From DASWIG01 sp965371445 (GTDB lineage: Bacteria; Acidobacteriota; Thermoanaerobaculia; Multivoradales; J023): a stretch of DNA of 64,000 nt. The notes below the pieces were generated by a model. That model was given only the letters and a program-made list of their open reading frames with translations, was not told the DNA's origin and did no database searches. Of the stretch, positions 1 through 7,754 are shown piece after piece. Location of the stretch: the NCBI GenBank assembly GCA_965371445.1, contig CBDUYN010000027.1:9525-73524 (forward strand). The letters are read 5' to 3'. The stretch's first letter is position 1. Every line of letters begins with the position of its first letter. The position numbers and the translations under genes were made by a program.

Positions 1-1278
1 GAAAACGCCACGAAGAAGAACCTCAAGACGCGACAGTGTTTCTGACGCCAGCTCCTCGCCTTCGATTGTGCGCCACGGCATGAAGCGCTCGCGTTCGGCG
101 GTGAGCGAGCCCAGACGCGCGTCGAGGCCGTCGGAAATCACCAGGAGGGCGTTCCAGGAAAGGAAACCGAGGAGCTCTTTCTTGTAGGTCTGGAGCTGGT
201 CGAAAGCGTTCCACATGTTGACGTTCGGAGCCTTGAGCTCCATCATCGCGAGCGGCAGCCCGTTGACGTAGATCACAATGTCGGGACGGCGGACCGCGTC
301 GCCTTCCTTGACCGTGAGCTGGTTGACCGCCAACCATTCGTTGTCGTCGGGCTCGTCGAAGCCGAGGACACGCACGTGCGCGTAGGCGGTCTCGCCGTCG
401 GGAGCCGCGTACTCGACGTCGACGCCGCGGACGAGGAAGCGGTGGATCTGACGGTTGGCGTCGACGAGCGACGGCGAGGAGATCTCCAGGAGCTTGCGGA
501 AGGCTTCGTCGAGGGCCGGCTGCGGCGGGCTCGGGTTCAACCGCCTGAGGGCGTCGCGGAGGCGTCCTTCGAGGACCACCTGCTCGGTGCTCCGGCGTTC
601 GGCGTCGGCCTCGCTTTCGGAGAGGTCCCGGCCGCTCATGATCCGGTAGCCGAGCATTTCGAGCCAGGCGAGGGCGGCTTCCTCGACCACCGACTCGGCG
701 AGCTTGAAGGCCGGCGCCTCGGCGTCGGCGGAGAGCGAGCGGACGGCTCCGAGATGGCGCTCGACCTCTTCAGGCGCTTCCTCGATCTCGGGGAGGTCCG
801 TGTGCGCCTCCGGCGGCTGTGGGACGTAGAGCTCGTCCGCGAGGCGTTGCTCGACGTCGTCGACCTCGAAGAGGAGACCGAAGACCCAGACGGCCGCCTC
901 GCGGGCGAGCTTCAGGAGCTTGCTCTCCGGCACTCCCGACTTGCCGCCGCCGTGGTACTGCTCGTTGCGGTTCTGGTGAACGAAGAGGACGTGGGTCTTC
1001 TCGACTTGCCACGGGAGGTCCCTGTCGGCCAGCTCGACTTGAAGGAAGTTGAGGTTCTCGTTGAAGTTTCGTGTCCAGGTCGGGACCTTGTCCTTCGGAT
1101 ACGTCCGCCCGCCGCGCTGGTCCGGGTGCAGGCCGAGGTAGGTCACGATCGACACCTCGACGACGTTGTCGAAGCCGATCAACGCCTGGCGGCGGTCGAA
1201 ATCCTCGCCGTTGCGGAAGTGGCGCTCGGCGTTGACGAGGCGCTCGAAGGCGTCGTTGGACCACGGAGGAAGGCTCAT
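1..1278 (-). CDS. hsdR: Type I restriction enzyme R subunit, N-terminal part (runs off window), with HEPN-like extension
   Basis: This is the motor/nuclease subunit of a type I restriction-modification complex. Only the first 426 codons are present and the frame is open to the window edge. I read the frame directly. Residues about 1-150 form a helical domain with R104-N-E-Q-Y-H109, an Rx4H motif typical of HEPN RNase-like domains. The usual HsdR N-terminal nuclease follows from about residue 190: D333 in RRPDIVIY, E347-x-K349 in MELKAP, and a QxxxY at 361-365. Together these make the PD-(D/E)xK nuclease of HsdR. The helicase part lies outside the window. The ATG overlaps the hsdS stop (ATGA), so the two are translationally coupled. 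The HEPN-like extension is not part of the usual HsdR architecture; it is predicted from the motif and the surrounding helical pattern, not from a profile search. Confidence 0.85.
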   Translation of the reverse strand, partial: MSLPPWSNDAFERLVNAERHFRNGEDFDRRQALIGFDNVVEVSIVTYLGLHPDQRGGRTYPKDKVPTWTRNFNENLNFLQVELADRDLPWQVEKTHVLFVHQNRNEQYHGGGKSGVPESKLLKLAREAAVWVFGLLFEVDDVEQRLADELYVPQPPEAHTDLPEIEEAPEEVERHLGAVRSLSADAEAPAFKLAESVVEEAALAWLEMLGYRIMSGRDLSESEADAERRSTEQVVLEGRLRDALRRLNPSPPQPALDEAFRKLLEISSPSLVDANRQIHRFLVRGVDVEYAAPDGETAYAHVRVLGFDEPDDNEWLAVNQLTVKEGDAVRRPDIVIYVNGLPLAMMELKAPNVNMWNAFDQLQTYKKELLGFLSWNALLVISDGLDARLGSLTAERERFMPWRTIEGEELASETLSRLEVLLRGVF

Positions 1279-2645
1279 GGGCCGTTCTCCTGGAGGAACC
1301 TTTCGGGGTCGGCGACGCGGAGCTCGCCGGAGAGGAGCTTGGGGAGCAGGGTGTCGCGGGCGGCACCTAGCGTTGCAGCCTGTGAATCATTCAATTCCAT
1401 TTGTCGCCTGATCTGAGAGGCGGTAACGGCAAAAGCTCTTTGAGGAGGCATATCTGGAACAACAAGTAACAACTGGGACAAGAGCTTCCTCGAGAGTTCG
1501 GTTTGTCCCGTACTACCCTCTCCAAGGGCCTCGATTTCAGGCTGGCGGTGTCTAACACTGAAGCCTAAGAATAGAGGCGTTAGATGCTCTGAATCTGCTC
1601 GAAGAACCGTGACGTGAGAATCAACAACTGTTGCCTCTCGCAAAGCTGGTACCACCGATACTCTGCCAAGAGTGCCGACTCCTGTTGAGTTAATCAGAGT
1701 ATCCAGATGCTTGATCTCCCGGCCTTCAATAGACCTTTGACGAGGATCATGCCGTCGAGCCAAGTCGAAGTTGAGACGCCCGTCGCGAATGCATTTCTGA
1801 TTTACAACGGTCACTCCTCCTGATTCAACGTACTTAGGAGCTATGCCCCGGCGAAGTACATTCGTTACAGAGCCAAGCTTCATCACGATCCACTCCTTCG
1901 GAATCGGCCCCAAATCCGACTCCTCGAACGCATCCGGAAACAGCGCCGCCGTCTCCGCGTCCATACCCTCGGGCGGACGTCCCTCCGCCTTGGCCCGTAC
2001 CGGGTCGAAGTCGACGAACCAGGACTTGAAGAGCGTCCGCGCGATCTCCTCTAGCGTCCGGTTCATGCGTCGGTTCAGCTCGATTTTGTCGTCCAGGGTG
2101 CCTAGGACATGGGCAACCTGCTCTTGCCACTTCTTCGGAGGAAGAACGAATGGAACGTGTGACAGTATCGAAGTATTGAGATTGGGCATTGTGGCGCCGA
2201 TTGCATGTTGGACAATCCATGCGCGAACTTTCGGATGCCCCAAGTAGTAAGATGCATATAGTGGCACTACCGGAGAACTCTCTCCGAATCGGGCCCTCAG
2301 GCAACCCGTGCCACAGAGCCAGCCGGCTTCAGATTCGCGGACGATCGCTCGGCGCTCGACGTCGCCACGCCGGCTATAAATCACGTCACCTGGTTGTACC
2401 AGGTAGCGGCTAAGACGTTTCGCGTCTTCTTGGCTTATCCGAGCAATACCTTCTTCAATTATTCGGTTGTCACCAATATTAGTCGGCATTACGGACGGGA
2501 TCCCCACAGAGACATAGTCCGCTGCGTGCAGTTGACTCCCAAATGGTCCAGTCTGAATATCCCCGCCGCCGCGTGCACATGCCTCGCCGAGGGTCAGTGC
2601 CTCCCAACCCGGGGGCATCTGGGAAATAAGCACCTCAATCGCCAT
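1275..2645 (-). CDS. hsdS: Type I restriction-modification specificity subunit S
   Basis: This 456-residue protein gives the type I complex its DNA specificity. It has two target-recognition domains, each followed by a conserved helical spacer. The first half ends in a central spacer (LDDKIELNRRMNRTLEEIAR, then FKSWFVDFDPVRAKAEGR), and the second half ends in a spacer with DTLLPKLLSGELRV. I chose the ATG at 2645 (MAIEVLIS). The longer reading from 2798 runs through a dispersed palindromic repeat (its translated AGSAGVPPA segment) and is not conserved sequence. The gene follows the DUF433/PIN-like pair and overlaps hsdR by ATGA. The recognition domains, especially 1430-2500, are visibly richer in A+T than the flanking genes, which fits exchange of specificity domains by horizontal transfer. 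Confidence 0.9.
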   Translation of the reverse strand: MAIEVLISQMPPGWEALTLGEACARGGGDIQTGPFGSQLHAADYVSVGIPSVMPTNIGDNRIIEEGIARISQEDAKRLSRYLVQPGDVIYSRRGDVERRAIVRESEAGWLCGTGCLRARFGESSPVVPLYASYYLGHPKVRAWIVQHAIGATMPNLNTSILSHVPFVLPPKKWQEQVAHVLGTLDDKIELNRRMNRTLEEIARTLFKSWFVDFDPVRAKAEGRPPEGMDAETAALFPDAFEESDLGPIPKEWIVMKLGSVTNVLRRGIAPKYVESGGVTVVNQKCIRDGRLNFDLARRHDPRQRSIEGREIKHLDTLINSTGVGTLGRVSVVPALREATVVDSHVTVLRADSEHLTPLFLGFSVRHRQPEIEALGEGSTGQTELSRKLLSQLLLVVPDMPPQRAFAVTASQIRRQMELNDSQAATLGAARDTLLPKLLSGELRVADPERFLQENGP

Positions 2646-2745
2646 GTCACGAATCCTCGTAGTCGATATCGAAGCGGTCTCGTCCACCTCGGCGCGATGA
2701 GGCTGCACGATTACGGCTTGCGGTTTCGACCCCGTGCGACGAAGA

Positions 2746-2770
2746 GCAGGCGGGACGCCTGCGCTCCCAG
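2746..2770. repeat. Short REP-like palindrome (GCAGGCGGGACGCCTGC type)
   Basis: GCAGGCG-GGA-CGCCTGC is a perfect 7-bp stem followed by GCTCCCAG. When it falls in an open frame it reads as GSAGVPPA. Dispersed repeats with this core are common in several bacterial phyla. Its position just upstream of hsdS explains the spurious longer hsdS reading frame. Confidence 0.6.
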
Positions 2771-2806
2771 CATGAGACCTTCGCCGGATCTGATGCAACG
2801 CTCGGG

Positions 2807-2960
2807 TTCAGTCCCGGAGGGACGACAGCGCGTAGCCCGGGGCGCGAGCCCCGGGTTCGCGTCCTCCCAGATTTAGAGCCCCTCTGGGGCTAGGGATGGG
2901 GGCGTCTCCGACCCGGGGCTTGCGCCCCGGGCTAGATGCCGCCGTCCCTCCGGGACTGAA
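2807..2960. repeat. 154-bp fold-back (inverted-repeat) element inserted in the PIN-like gene
   Basis: The left arm (2807-2859) starts TTCAGTCCCGGAGGGACG. The right arm (2909-2960) is its near-perfect reverse complement and ends CGTCCCTCCGGGACTGAA. Each arm also contains its own palindrome (AGCCCGGGGC-gcg-GCCCCGGGT type), and the centre holds a third hairpin, AGCCCC-TCT-GGGGCT, at 2877-2891. There is no coding capacity for a transposase. The structure fits a non-autonomous REP/MITE-like element. It joins the PIN-like gene after about codon 28. Confidence 0.8.
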
Positions 2961-3044
2961 GAGTGGAGGCCTGGCGTCGTGACCGGCCTCGCGGAGAATC
3001 TCCCTCGCCTCCGGAGGCAGGTTCTCGTCAAGCTTGAGCTTCAT
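2808..3044 (-). pseudogene. DUF5615 PIN-like toxin homologue, truncated by fold-back repeat
   Basis: The first ~24 codons read MKLKLDENLPPEAREILREA followed by GHDA. This is the standard start of DUF5615 PIN-like proteins, including the first acidic active-site residue in LDEN. From about codon 29 the frame enters the inserted fold-back element and continues for some 50 meaningless codons to a stop at 2808. The family is normally about 110-120 residues, so the core and the remaining catalytic acids are lost. It sits 8 bp after the DUF433 gene stop, the usual antitoxin-toxin order. I infer that it is a dead toxin whose antitoxin has been left alone. Confidence 0.75.
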
Positions 3045-3052
3045 GACATGGC

Positions 3053-3280
3053 TCAGGCTGGGATGTCGACGATGCTCTCGCGGGCCAGGTCCGCCGCGTA
3101 GGCGATCGCGGCCTGGACGGCGTCTGCCGAGACCGACGGATAGCTGCCGGCGACCTCGGTGGGCGTCAAGCCGTCGGCCAGGTTGTCGAGGATCACCGAG
3201 ACCATGACCCGGGTTCCCACGATGCAAGCCTTACCGTGACATACCTTCGGGTCTACAGAGATGTGGTCTTTCCAATCCAT
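3053..3280 (-). CDS. DUF433 family antitoxin-like protein
   Basis: This 75-residue protein is a typical DUF433 member: a DPKVCHGKACIVGTRVMV segment near the start, then a helix-turn-helix-like part (GLTPTEVAGSYPSVSADAVQAAIAYA). Such proteins are usually encoded directly before a DUF5615 PIN-like protein and are regarded as its antitoxin and DNA-binding repressor. The start is clear: a strong AGGAGGT ribosome binding site lies 4 nt before the ATG. Upstream, TATAGGAT may be the -10 element. The gene lies between hsdM and hsdS, so the pair was inserted into, or recruited by, the restriction operon. Its partner is truncated, so it may now act only as an autoregulator or be on its way to loss. Confidence 0.85.
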   Translation of the reverse strand: MDWKDHISVDPKVCHGKACIVGTRVMVSVILDNLADGLTPTEVAGSYPSVSADAVQAAIAYAADLARESIVDIPA

Positions 3281-3496
3281 GGCGACCTCCTATACTTGGC
3301 CTCTATCCTATACTACGGAAAGCCTCGTGACACCCTCGGCTCGCCAGGGCGGAGCGCGGGCTACGTGCTCATTGGCGCATAGCGCTGACTTCTCATAGAC
3401 TCTCTTGGCCGCTCGCCATGCCGGTTGCCAGGGGTTTAAAACGTCCGTAGTTGGGTGGTGCGGATCGCATGGCAGTCCTAGTTTAGCAGCTGTCCC

Positions 3497-5434
3497 TCAC
3501 TCATAGCCCAGCCTCGCCAGGTTGCGGCGGATCGCCTTCTCCAGCTTCGCCGACTCGGCGAACTGCGCGCCCAGCGTCGCGACGAGCCGCGGCATCTTCT
3601 CCGCGAAGGGCTCGCCGTCGTCCTCGACCGCCTCGGCGCCGACGTAGCGGCCCGGCGTGAGGACGAAGTGGTGCGCGCCGATCTCCTCCGTCGTGGCGCT
3701 CTTCGCGAACCCGGGGACGTCCTCGTAGGGGTCCGTGCCGTCGCCGCGCCAGGCGTGGTAGGTGCCGGCGATCCGGGCGATGTCGTCGTCGGTCAATTCG
3801 CGGTGGACGCGGTCGACCAGGGTGCCGAGCTTGCGGGCGTCGAGGAAGAGGGTCTCGCCGTGGCGGTCGCGCAGGGGCTTGCCCTCCATGCCCTTGCCGT
3901 TCCGTTTGTCGCGGCTGAGGAACCAGAGGCAGACGGGAATCTGGGTCGAGTAGAAGAGCTGGCCGGGAAGCGCCACCATGCAGTCGACCAGGTCGGCCTC
4001 GACGAGGCTCCGCCGGATCTCGCCCTCGCCCGACTGCTGTGAGGACATCGAGCCGTTGGCGAGGACGAAGCCGGCAATGCCTTGGGGTGCCAGGTGGTGG
4101 ACGAAGTGCTGGACCCAGGCGAAGTTGGCGTTGCCGGCCGGCGGCGTACCGTACTGCCAGCGCGCGTCCTGGCGGAGGAGGTCGCCGTCCCAGTCGGAGC
4201 TGTTGAAGGGCGGGTTGGCGAGGACGTAGTCGGCGCGCAGATCGCGGTGGAGGTCGCGGTGGAAGCTGTCGGCCCACTCGTCGCCGAAGTTGGCTTCGAT
4301 GCCACGGATGGCGAGGTTCATCTTGGCGAGGCGCCAGGTGGTGGAGTTGGATTCCTGGCCGAAGATCGAGATGTCGGCGACGCGGCCGTGGTGCGCCTTG
4401 ATGAAGCGCTCGCTCTGGACGAACATGCCGCCCGAGCCGCAGCACGGATCGAAGACTCGTCCGCGGTAGGGCGCGAGCATCTCGACGAGGACGCGGACGA
4501 CGCATTGCGGCGTGTAGAACTGTCCGCCCTTCTTGCCCTCGGCCGACGCGAACTCGCTCAGGAAGTACTCGTAGACGCGGCCGAGGACGTCCTTGGAGCG
4601 GTTCTCCTTGTCGCCGAGGCCTACCTTGCCGAAGAGGTCGACGAGGCCGCCGAGGCTGCGCTTGTCGAGCTCCGGCCGGGCGTATCTCTTGGGCAGGACG
4701 CCCTTCAACTTCGGGTTGTCGCGTTCGACGGCGCGCATGGCGTCGTCGACGACCTGGCCGATCTCGGGCGTCTTGGCCTGGGCGGCGAGGTGGGGCCAGC
4801 GGGCCTCCGATGGGACCCAGAAGATGTGCTCGGCCCGGTACTCGTCGGGATCCTCGGGATCGGCGCCCTGGTCGACCTCGGTGAGGAGCTGGGCGTGTTT
4901 TTCCTCGAAGGCGTCGGAGATGTACTTGAGGAAGATCAGGCCGAGGACGACGTGCTTGTACTCGGCGGCGTCCATGTTGTTGCGCAGCTTGTCGGCGGCC
5001 TGCCAGAGCTTGGTTCTGAAGTCGAGGATGGCGCCTGAGTTCTTGGCGCTGGCGGCCCTCTTCGGACGCTTCACCTTCGGCTCGGGCGTCTCGGCGACGT
5101 CGATCGTAAGCTGCGCCGGTTCGGCGGGGAGCGCCGGCTCGGGGGCGTGGGACGCCGGTTCGGGAGCCGTGTCGCGGCCGAGGATGCGGTCGATGATCGA
5201 CGCCTTGTCGCGTCCGGAGTCGTCGAGTCCGGCATCGCGGCAGACGGCCTTGAGCTCGTCGCGTTTCAGAGAGGCGAGGATGCTCTCGAAGGAGGCGCGC
5301 CGGGATCGGGCGAGGAGGTCGACGACTTCGTGTTTGAGGAGCGCCGCGGGGGCGTCGAGGTCGAAGGCTTCGGCGAGCTCGCGCAGCCGGGCCTTGGTTA
5401 GGGTTGCGAGGGCTTGCCTCTGGTCCGCCTTCAT
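3497..5434 (-). CDS. hsdM: Type I restriction-modification DNA methyltransferase subunit M
   Basis: This 645-residue adenine-N6 methyltransferase modifies the HsdS-defined site. The first ~80 residues hold two short SAP-like helical modules (LTKARLRELAEAFDLD and LKRDELKAVCRDAGL). After a Pro/Ala/Glu-rich linker comes the HsdM N-terminal helical bundle (FRTKLWQAADKLRNNMDAAE). The methyltransferase domain follows, with GGQFYTP, the SAM motif I (FDPCCGSGGMF) and the catalytic NPPF motif. I chose the ATG at 5434: it has GAGAGGAC 3-4 nt upstream and begins where the family begins. The longer open frame upstream is only antisense to polX. hsdM is the first gene of the operon, followed after 216 bp by the DUF433 gene. 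Confidence 0.93.
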   Translation of the reverse strand: MKADQRQALATLTKARLRELAEAFDLDAPAALLKHEVVDLLARSRRASFESILASLKRDELKAVCRDAGLDDSGRDKASIIDRILGRDTAPEPASHAPEPALPAEPAQLTIDVAETPEPKVKRPKRAASAKNSGAILDFRTKLWQAADKLRNNMDAAEYKHVVLGLIFLKYISDAFEEKHAQLLTEVDQGADPEDPDEYRAEHIFWVPSEARWPHLAAQAKTPEIGQVVDDAMRAVERDNPKLKGVLPKRYARPELDKRSLGGLVDLFGKVGLGDKENRSKDVLGRVYEYFLSEFASAEGKKGGQFYTPQCVVRVLVEMLAPYRGRVFDPCCGSGGMFVQSERFIKAHHGRVADISIFGQESNSTTWRLAKMNLAIRGIEANFGDEWADSFHRDLHRDLRADYVLANPPFNSSDWDGDLLRQDARWQYGTPPAGNANFAWVQHFVHHLAPQGIAGFVLANGSMSSQQSGEGEIRRSLVEADLVDCMVALPGQLFYSTQIPVCLWFLSRDKRNGKGMEGKPLRDRHGETLFLDARKLGTLVDRVHRELTDDDIARIAGTYHAWRGDGTDPYEDVPGFAKSATTEEIGAHHFVLTPGRYVGAEAVEDDGEPFAEKMPRLVATLGAQFAESAKLEKAIRRNLARLGYE

Positions 5435-5527
5435 TTCGTCCTCTCTTCTCCCTGGCAACTCTCCCGTTGGTGGACGGGAGCATATCCTCTTGAACGTAGG
5501 GATTCCAGACTCAAGGGTCCGGGCTTC

Positions 5528-5962
5528 GCTCGCCGCGGCCGAGGTGCCTGGCACTTCCGCGGGGCCGACGATCGGCTGGCGAGGCAACTCGAGTGGCGGG
5601 GACCCTTTGACCGCGTGCTGCTCGGCGCGCAGCCGGTCTGGCGTCCGGCGAGCTGGACGACGATCCTCGAAGGGAAGGCTTCGCTCAGGGCGCAGCTTTA
5701 CCGGGCACGGAACAAGGGTGTCGTCGAGGGTTTGGACGCCTACAAGGCAAAGTTCCTGCCGGAGAGCTGGGAGCCCATCTACGCCATCACGAGCGAGCCG
5801 CGGATCGGGCTGAGGACGCTCTACGCCATCGCCGGCGCCTTCGGCGAGATGGCGCCGCCCGAGCTTCTGCTGCGTGCGCTCCTTCGCGGGGTGGCCAAGG
5901 AGCTCGAATGGCTCCGCCGCCGGCTCTTCAACTGGGAGAAAGCGGCTCATCTTCGGACATAA
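5528..5962 (+). pseudogene. DUF2156 (lysylphosphatidylglycerol synthetase-like) remnant with internal deletion
   Basis: The frame keeps two recognisable parts of a DUF2156 protein (the MprF catalytic-domain relatives): a middle block with LLGAQPVWRPASW and SLRAQLYRARNKGV, and the C-terminal block GLDAYKAKFLPESWEPIYAI with the final helices. In intact relatives these blocks are separated by roughly 170-200 residues that form most of the acyltransferase core. Here they are joined in frame at RNKGVVE-GLDAYKAKF. The N-terminal part is also missing, since hsdM's promoter region lies there. It ends 8 bp before polX. I read it as a decayed gene; a short new protein is possible but less likely. Confidence 0.7.
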
Positions 5963-5963
5963 T
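5958..5963 (+). promoter_or_regulatory. -10 element (CATAAT) 6 nt before polX ATG
   Basis: CATAAT followed by GGCCCG and the ATG at 5970. This spacing puts the expected transcription start at or next to the start codon. No ribosome binding site fits in between, so polX is predicted to be leaderless from this promoter. Confidence 0.5.
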
Positions 5964-5969
5964 GGCCCG

Positions 5970-7742
5970 ATGAGCACGAACCTTGAGCTGGCCAGCGTCT
6001 TCGCGCAGATGGGCTCCGCCCTGGAGCTTCTCGGAGCCAACCCCTTCCGCGTCAATTCCCACCAGCGGGTGGCCCGCCTCCTGAAAGACATGAACGAAGA
6101 CGTCGCGGCGATCGTCGCCGAGGATCCCGAGACGGCACAAAAACGCCTCGCGGCCCTCTCGGGCGTCGGCAAGGGCTCGGCGGCGAAGATCGTCGAATAC
6201 GTCGAGACGGGTGCCGTCAGCGAGCACCAGGAGCTTCTGGAGAAAGTCCCCGCCGGCCTCTTCGAGGTCCTCGAAGTGCCAGGGATCGGACCCAAAGCGG
6301 CCAAGCTCATGTGGGACGAGCTCGCCGTCACGAGCGTCGACGAGCTCAAGGCGCAGCTCGACAAGGACCCCGACGCGGTGGCCGCCCTGCCCCGCATGGG
6401 CAAGAAGAAAATCGACGGCATCCTCCAGGCGATCGCCTTCAGCGAAAAGAGCCAGGAGCGCATCCCCATCGGCAAGGCCCGGCCCCTGGCCCTCGCGATC
6501 CTCGAGGAGATTCGCGGCATCGACGGCGTCCGCCGCGCCGACTACGCCGGCAGCCTGCGGCGTGGCGCGGAGACCATCGGCGACCTCGACTTCCTGGTGA
6601 GCGCCGACGACGCGGAAGCCGTCCGCGTACGCTTCACCGAGGCGCCGGCCGTGACCCAGGTGCTGGCCCGCGGCGAGACCAAGTGCTCGGTACGCCTCGA
6701 AGAGGGCGGCGTGGCGGTCCAGTCCGACCTCCGGATCGTCCCTGAGGAGGCCTACGGCGCGGCGCTCATGTACTTCACCGGCTCGAAAGAGCACAACGTC
6801 CGGATGCGCGAGGCCGCGATCAAAAAAAACCTGAGGTTGAACGAGTACGGCCTGTACCGCGGCACGGAGGAGCGTCCTCAGGACCGTGGCGAGGCGCCGG
6901 TCGCGGCGGTGACCGAGGAGGAGATCTACGCCGCCCTCGACTTGCCGTTCGTGCCCCCCGAGATGCGCGAGGATCGCGATCTTGCGGACCTCGCCGAGGC
7001 GCCCGGGAGGCTCATCGAGCTCGACGACATCCGCGCCGAGCTTCACGCCCACACCCGGGCGAGCGACGGCAAGATGACGATCGAGGAGCTCGCCGCCGAA
7101 GCCCGCCATCGAGGCTTCCACACGATCGCCGTCACCGACCACTCCCAGAGCCAGGTCATCGCCAACGGCCTCACTCGCGACCGGCTCCTGCGCCACGTCG
7201 ACGCGATCCGCGAAGCCGAGGCCAAGACCCGGGGCATCACGATCCTCGCCGGAGCCGAGGTCGACATCCTTCCCGACGGCCGGCTCGACTATGAGGACGA
7301 CGTCCTGGCCCAGCTCGACGTCGTGGTGGCCGCGCCGCATGCCGCCCTACGCCAGGACCCCCAGAGCGCGACCGAACGGCTCCTGCGGGCCATCCGCCAC
7401 CCCCTGGTCCACGTCGTCGGCCATCCCACGGGCCGCATCATCGCGCGCCGCGAGGGGTTGAGCCCCGACATGCCGGCGCTCTTTGCCGCCGCCGCCGAGC
7501 ACAAGACGGCCCTGGAGGCGAACGCCAACTGGCAGCGGCTCGACCTGCGCGACACCCACCTGCGCGGCGCGCTCCAGGCGGGCTGCAAGATCGCGATCAA
7601 CACCGACGCGCACCGGGCGTCTCACTTCGACCTCCTGGTCTACGGCGTCTTGACGGCGCGCCGTGCCGGTATGGAGCCCGGCGCGTGCGTCAACACGTGG
7701 AGCGCCAAGAAGCTGCGGACGTGGCTGCGCTCCAAGCGCTGA
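5970..7742 (+). CDS. polX: DNA polymerase X family protein (PolX) with PHP domain
   Basis: The 590-residue protein has the classic bacterial PolX layout: an N-terminal helix-hairpin-helix region (about 1-150, with GVGKGSAAKIVEY and PGIGPKAAKLMWDEL), a nucleotidyltransferase palm (AGSLRRGAETIGDLDFLV, with catalytic Asp residues in GDLD), fingers/thumb, and a C-terminal PHP phosphoesterase domain (about 345-590: ELHAHTRASDG, TDHSQS, INTDAH). It fills short gaps in DNA repair and can carry a metal-dependent 3'-5' exonuclease in the PHP domain. The start at ATG 5970 (MSTNLELA) is supported by family alignment and by the -10 element just upstream; the earlier GTG at 5874 lies in the DUF2156 remnant. 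It converges on the capD-like gene with a 12-bp gap. Confidence 0.95.
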   Translation: MSTNLELASVFAQMGSALELLGANPFRVNSHQRVARLLKDMNEDVAAIVAEDPETAQKRLAALSGVGKGSAAKIVEYVETGAVSEHQELLEKVPAGLFEVLEVPGIGPKAAKLMWDELAVTSVDELKAQLDKDPDAVAALPRMGKKKIDGILQAIAFSEKSQERIPIGKARPLALAILEEIRGIDGVRRADYAGSLRRGAETIGDLDFLVSADDAEAVRVRFTEAPAVTQVLARGETKCSVRLEEGGVAVQSDLRIVPEEAYGAALMYFTGSKEHNVRMREAAIKKNLRLNEYGLYRGTEERPQDRGEAPVAAVTEEEIYAALDLPFVPPEMREDRDLADLAEAPGRLIELDDIRAELHAHTRASDGKMTIEELAAEARHRGFHTIAVTDHSQSQVIANGLTRDRLLRHVDAIREAEAKTRGITILAGAEVDILPDGRLDYEDDVLAQLDVVVAAPHAALRQDPQSATERLLRAIRHPLVHVVGHPTGRIIARREGLSPDMPALFAAAAEHKTALEANANWQRLDLRDTHLRGALQAGCKIAINTDAHRASHFDLLVYGVLTARRAGMEPGACVNTWSAKKLRTWLRSKR

Positions 7743-7754
7743 GACCCCGCCGTG

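Noticed and set aside
376..1416. Plus-strand frames opposite hsdR
   Set aside because: They are shadows; the minus strand carries the PD-(D/E)xK and HEPN-like motifs in one continuous frame.
2646..2798. N-terminal extension of HsdS
   Set aside because: It translates a dispersed palindromic repeat (AGSAGVPPA) and is not part of the family.
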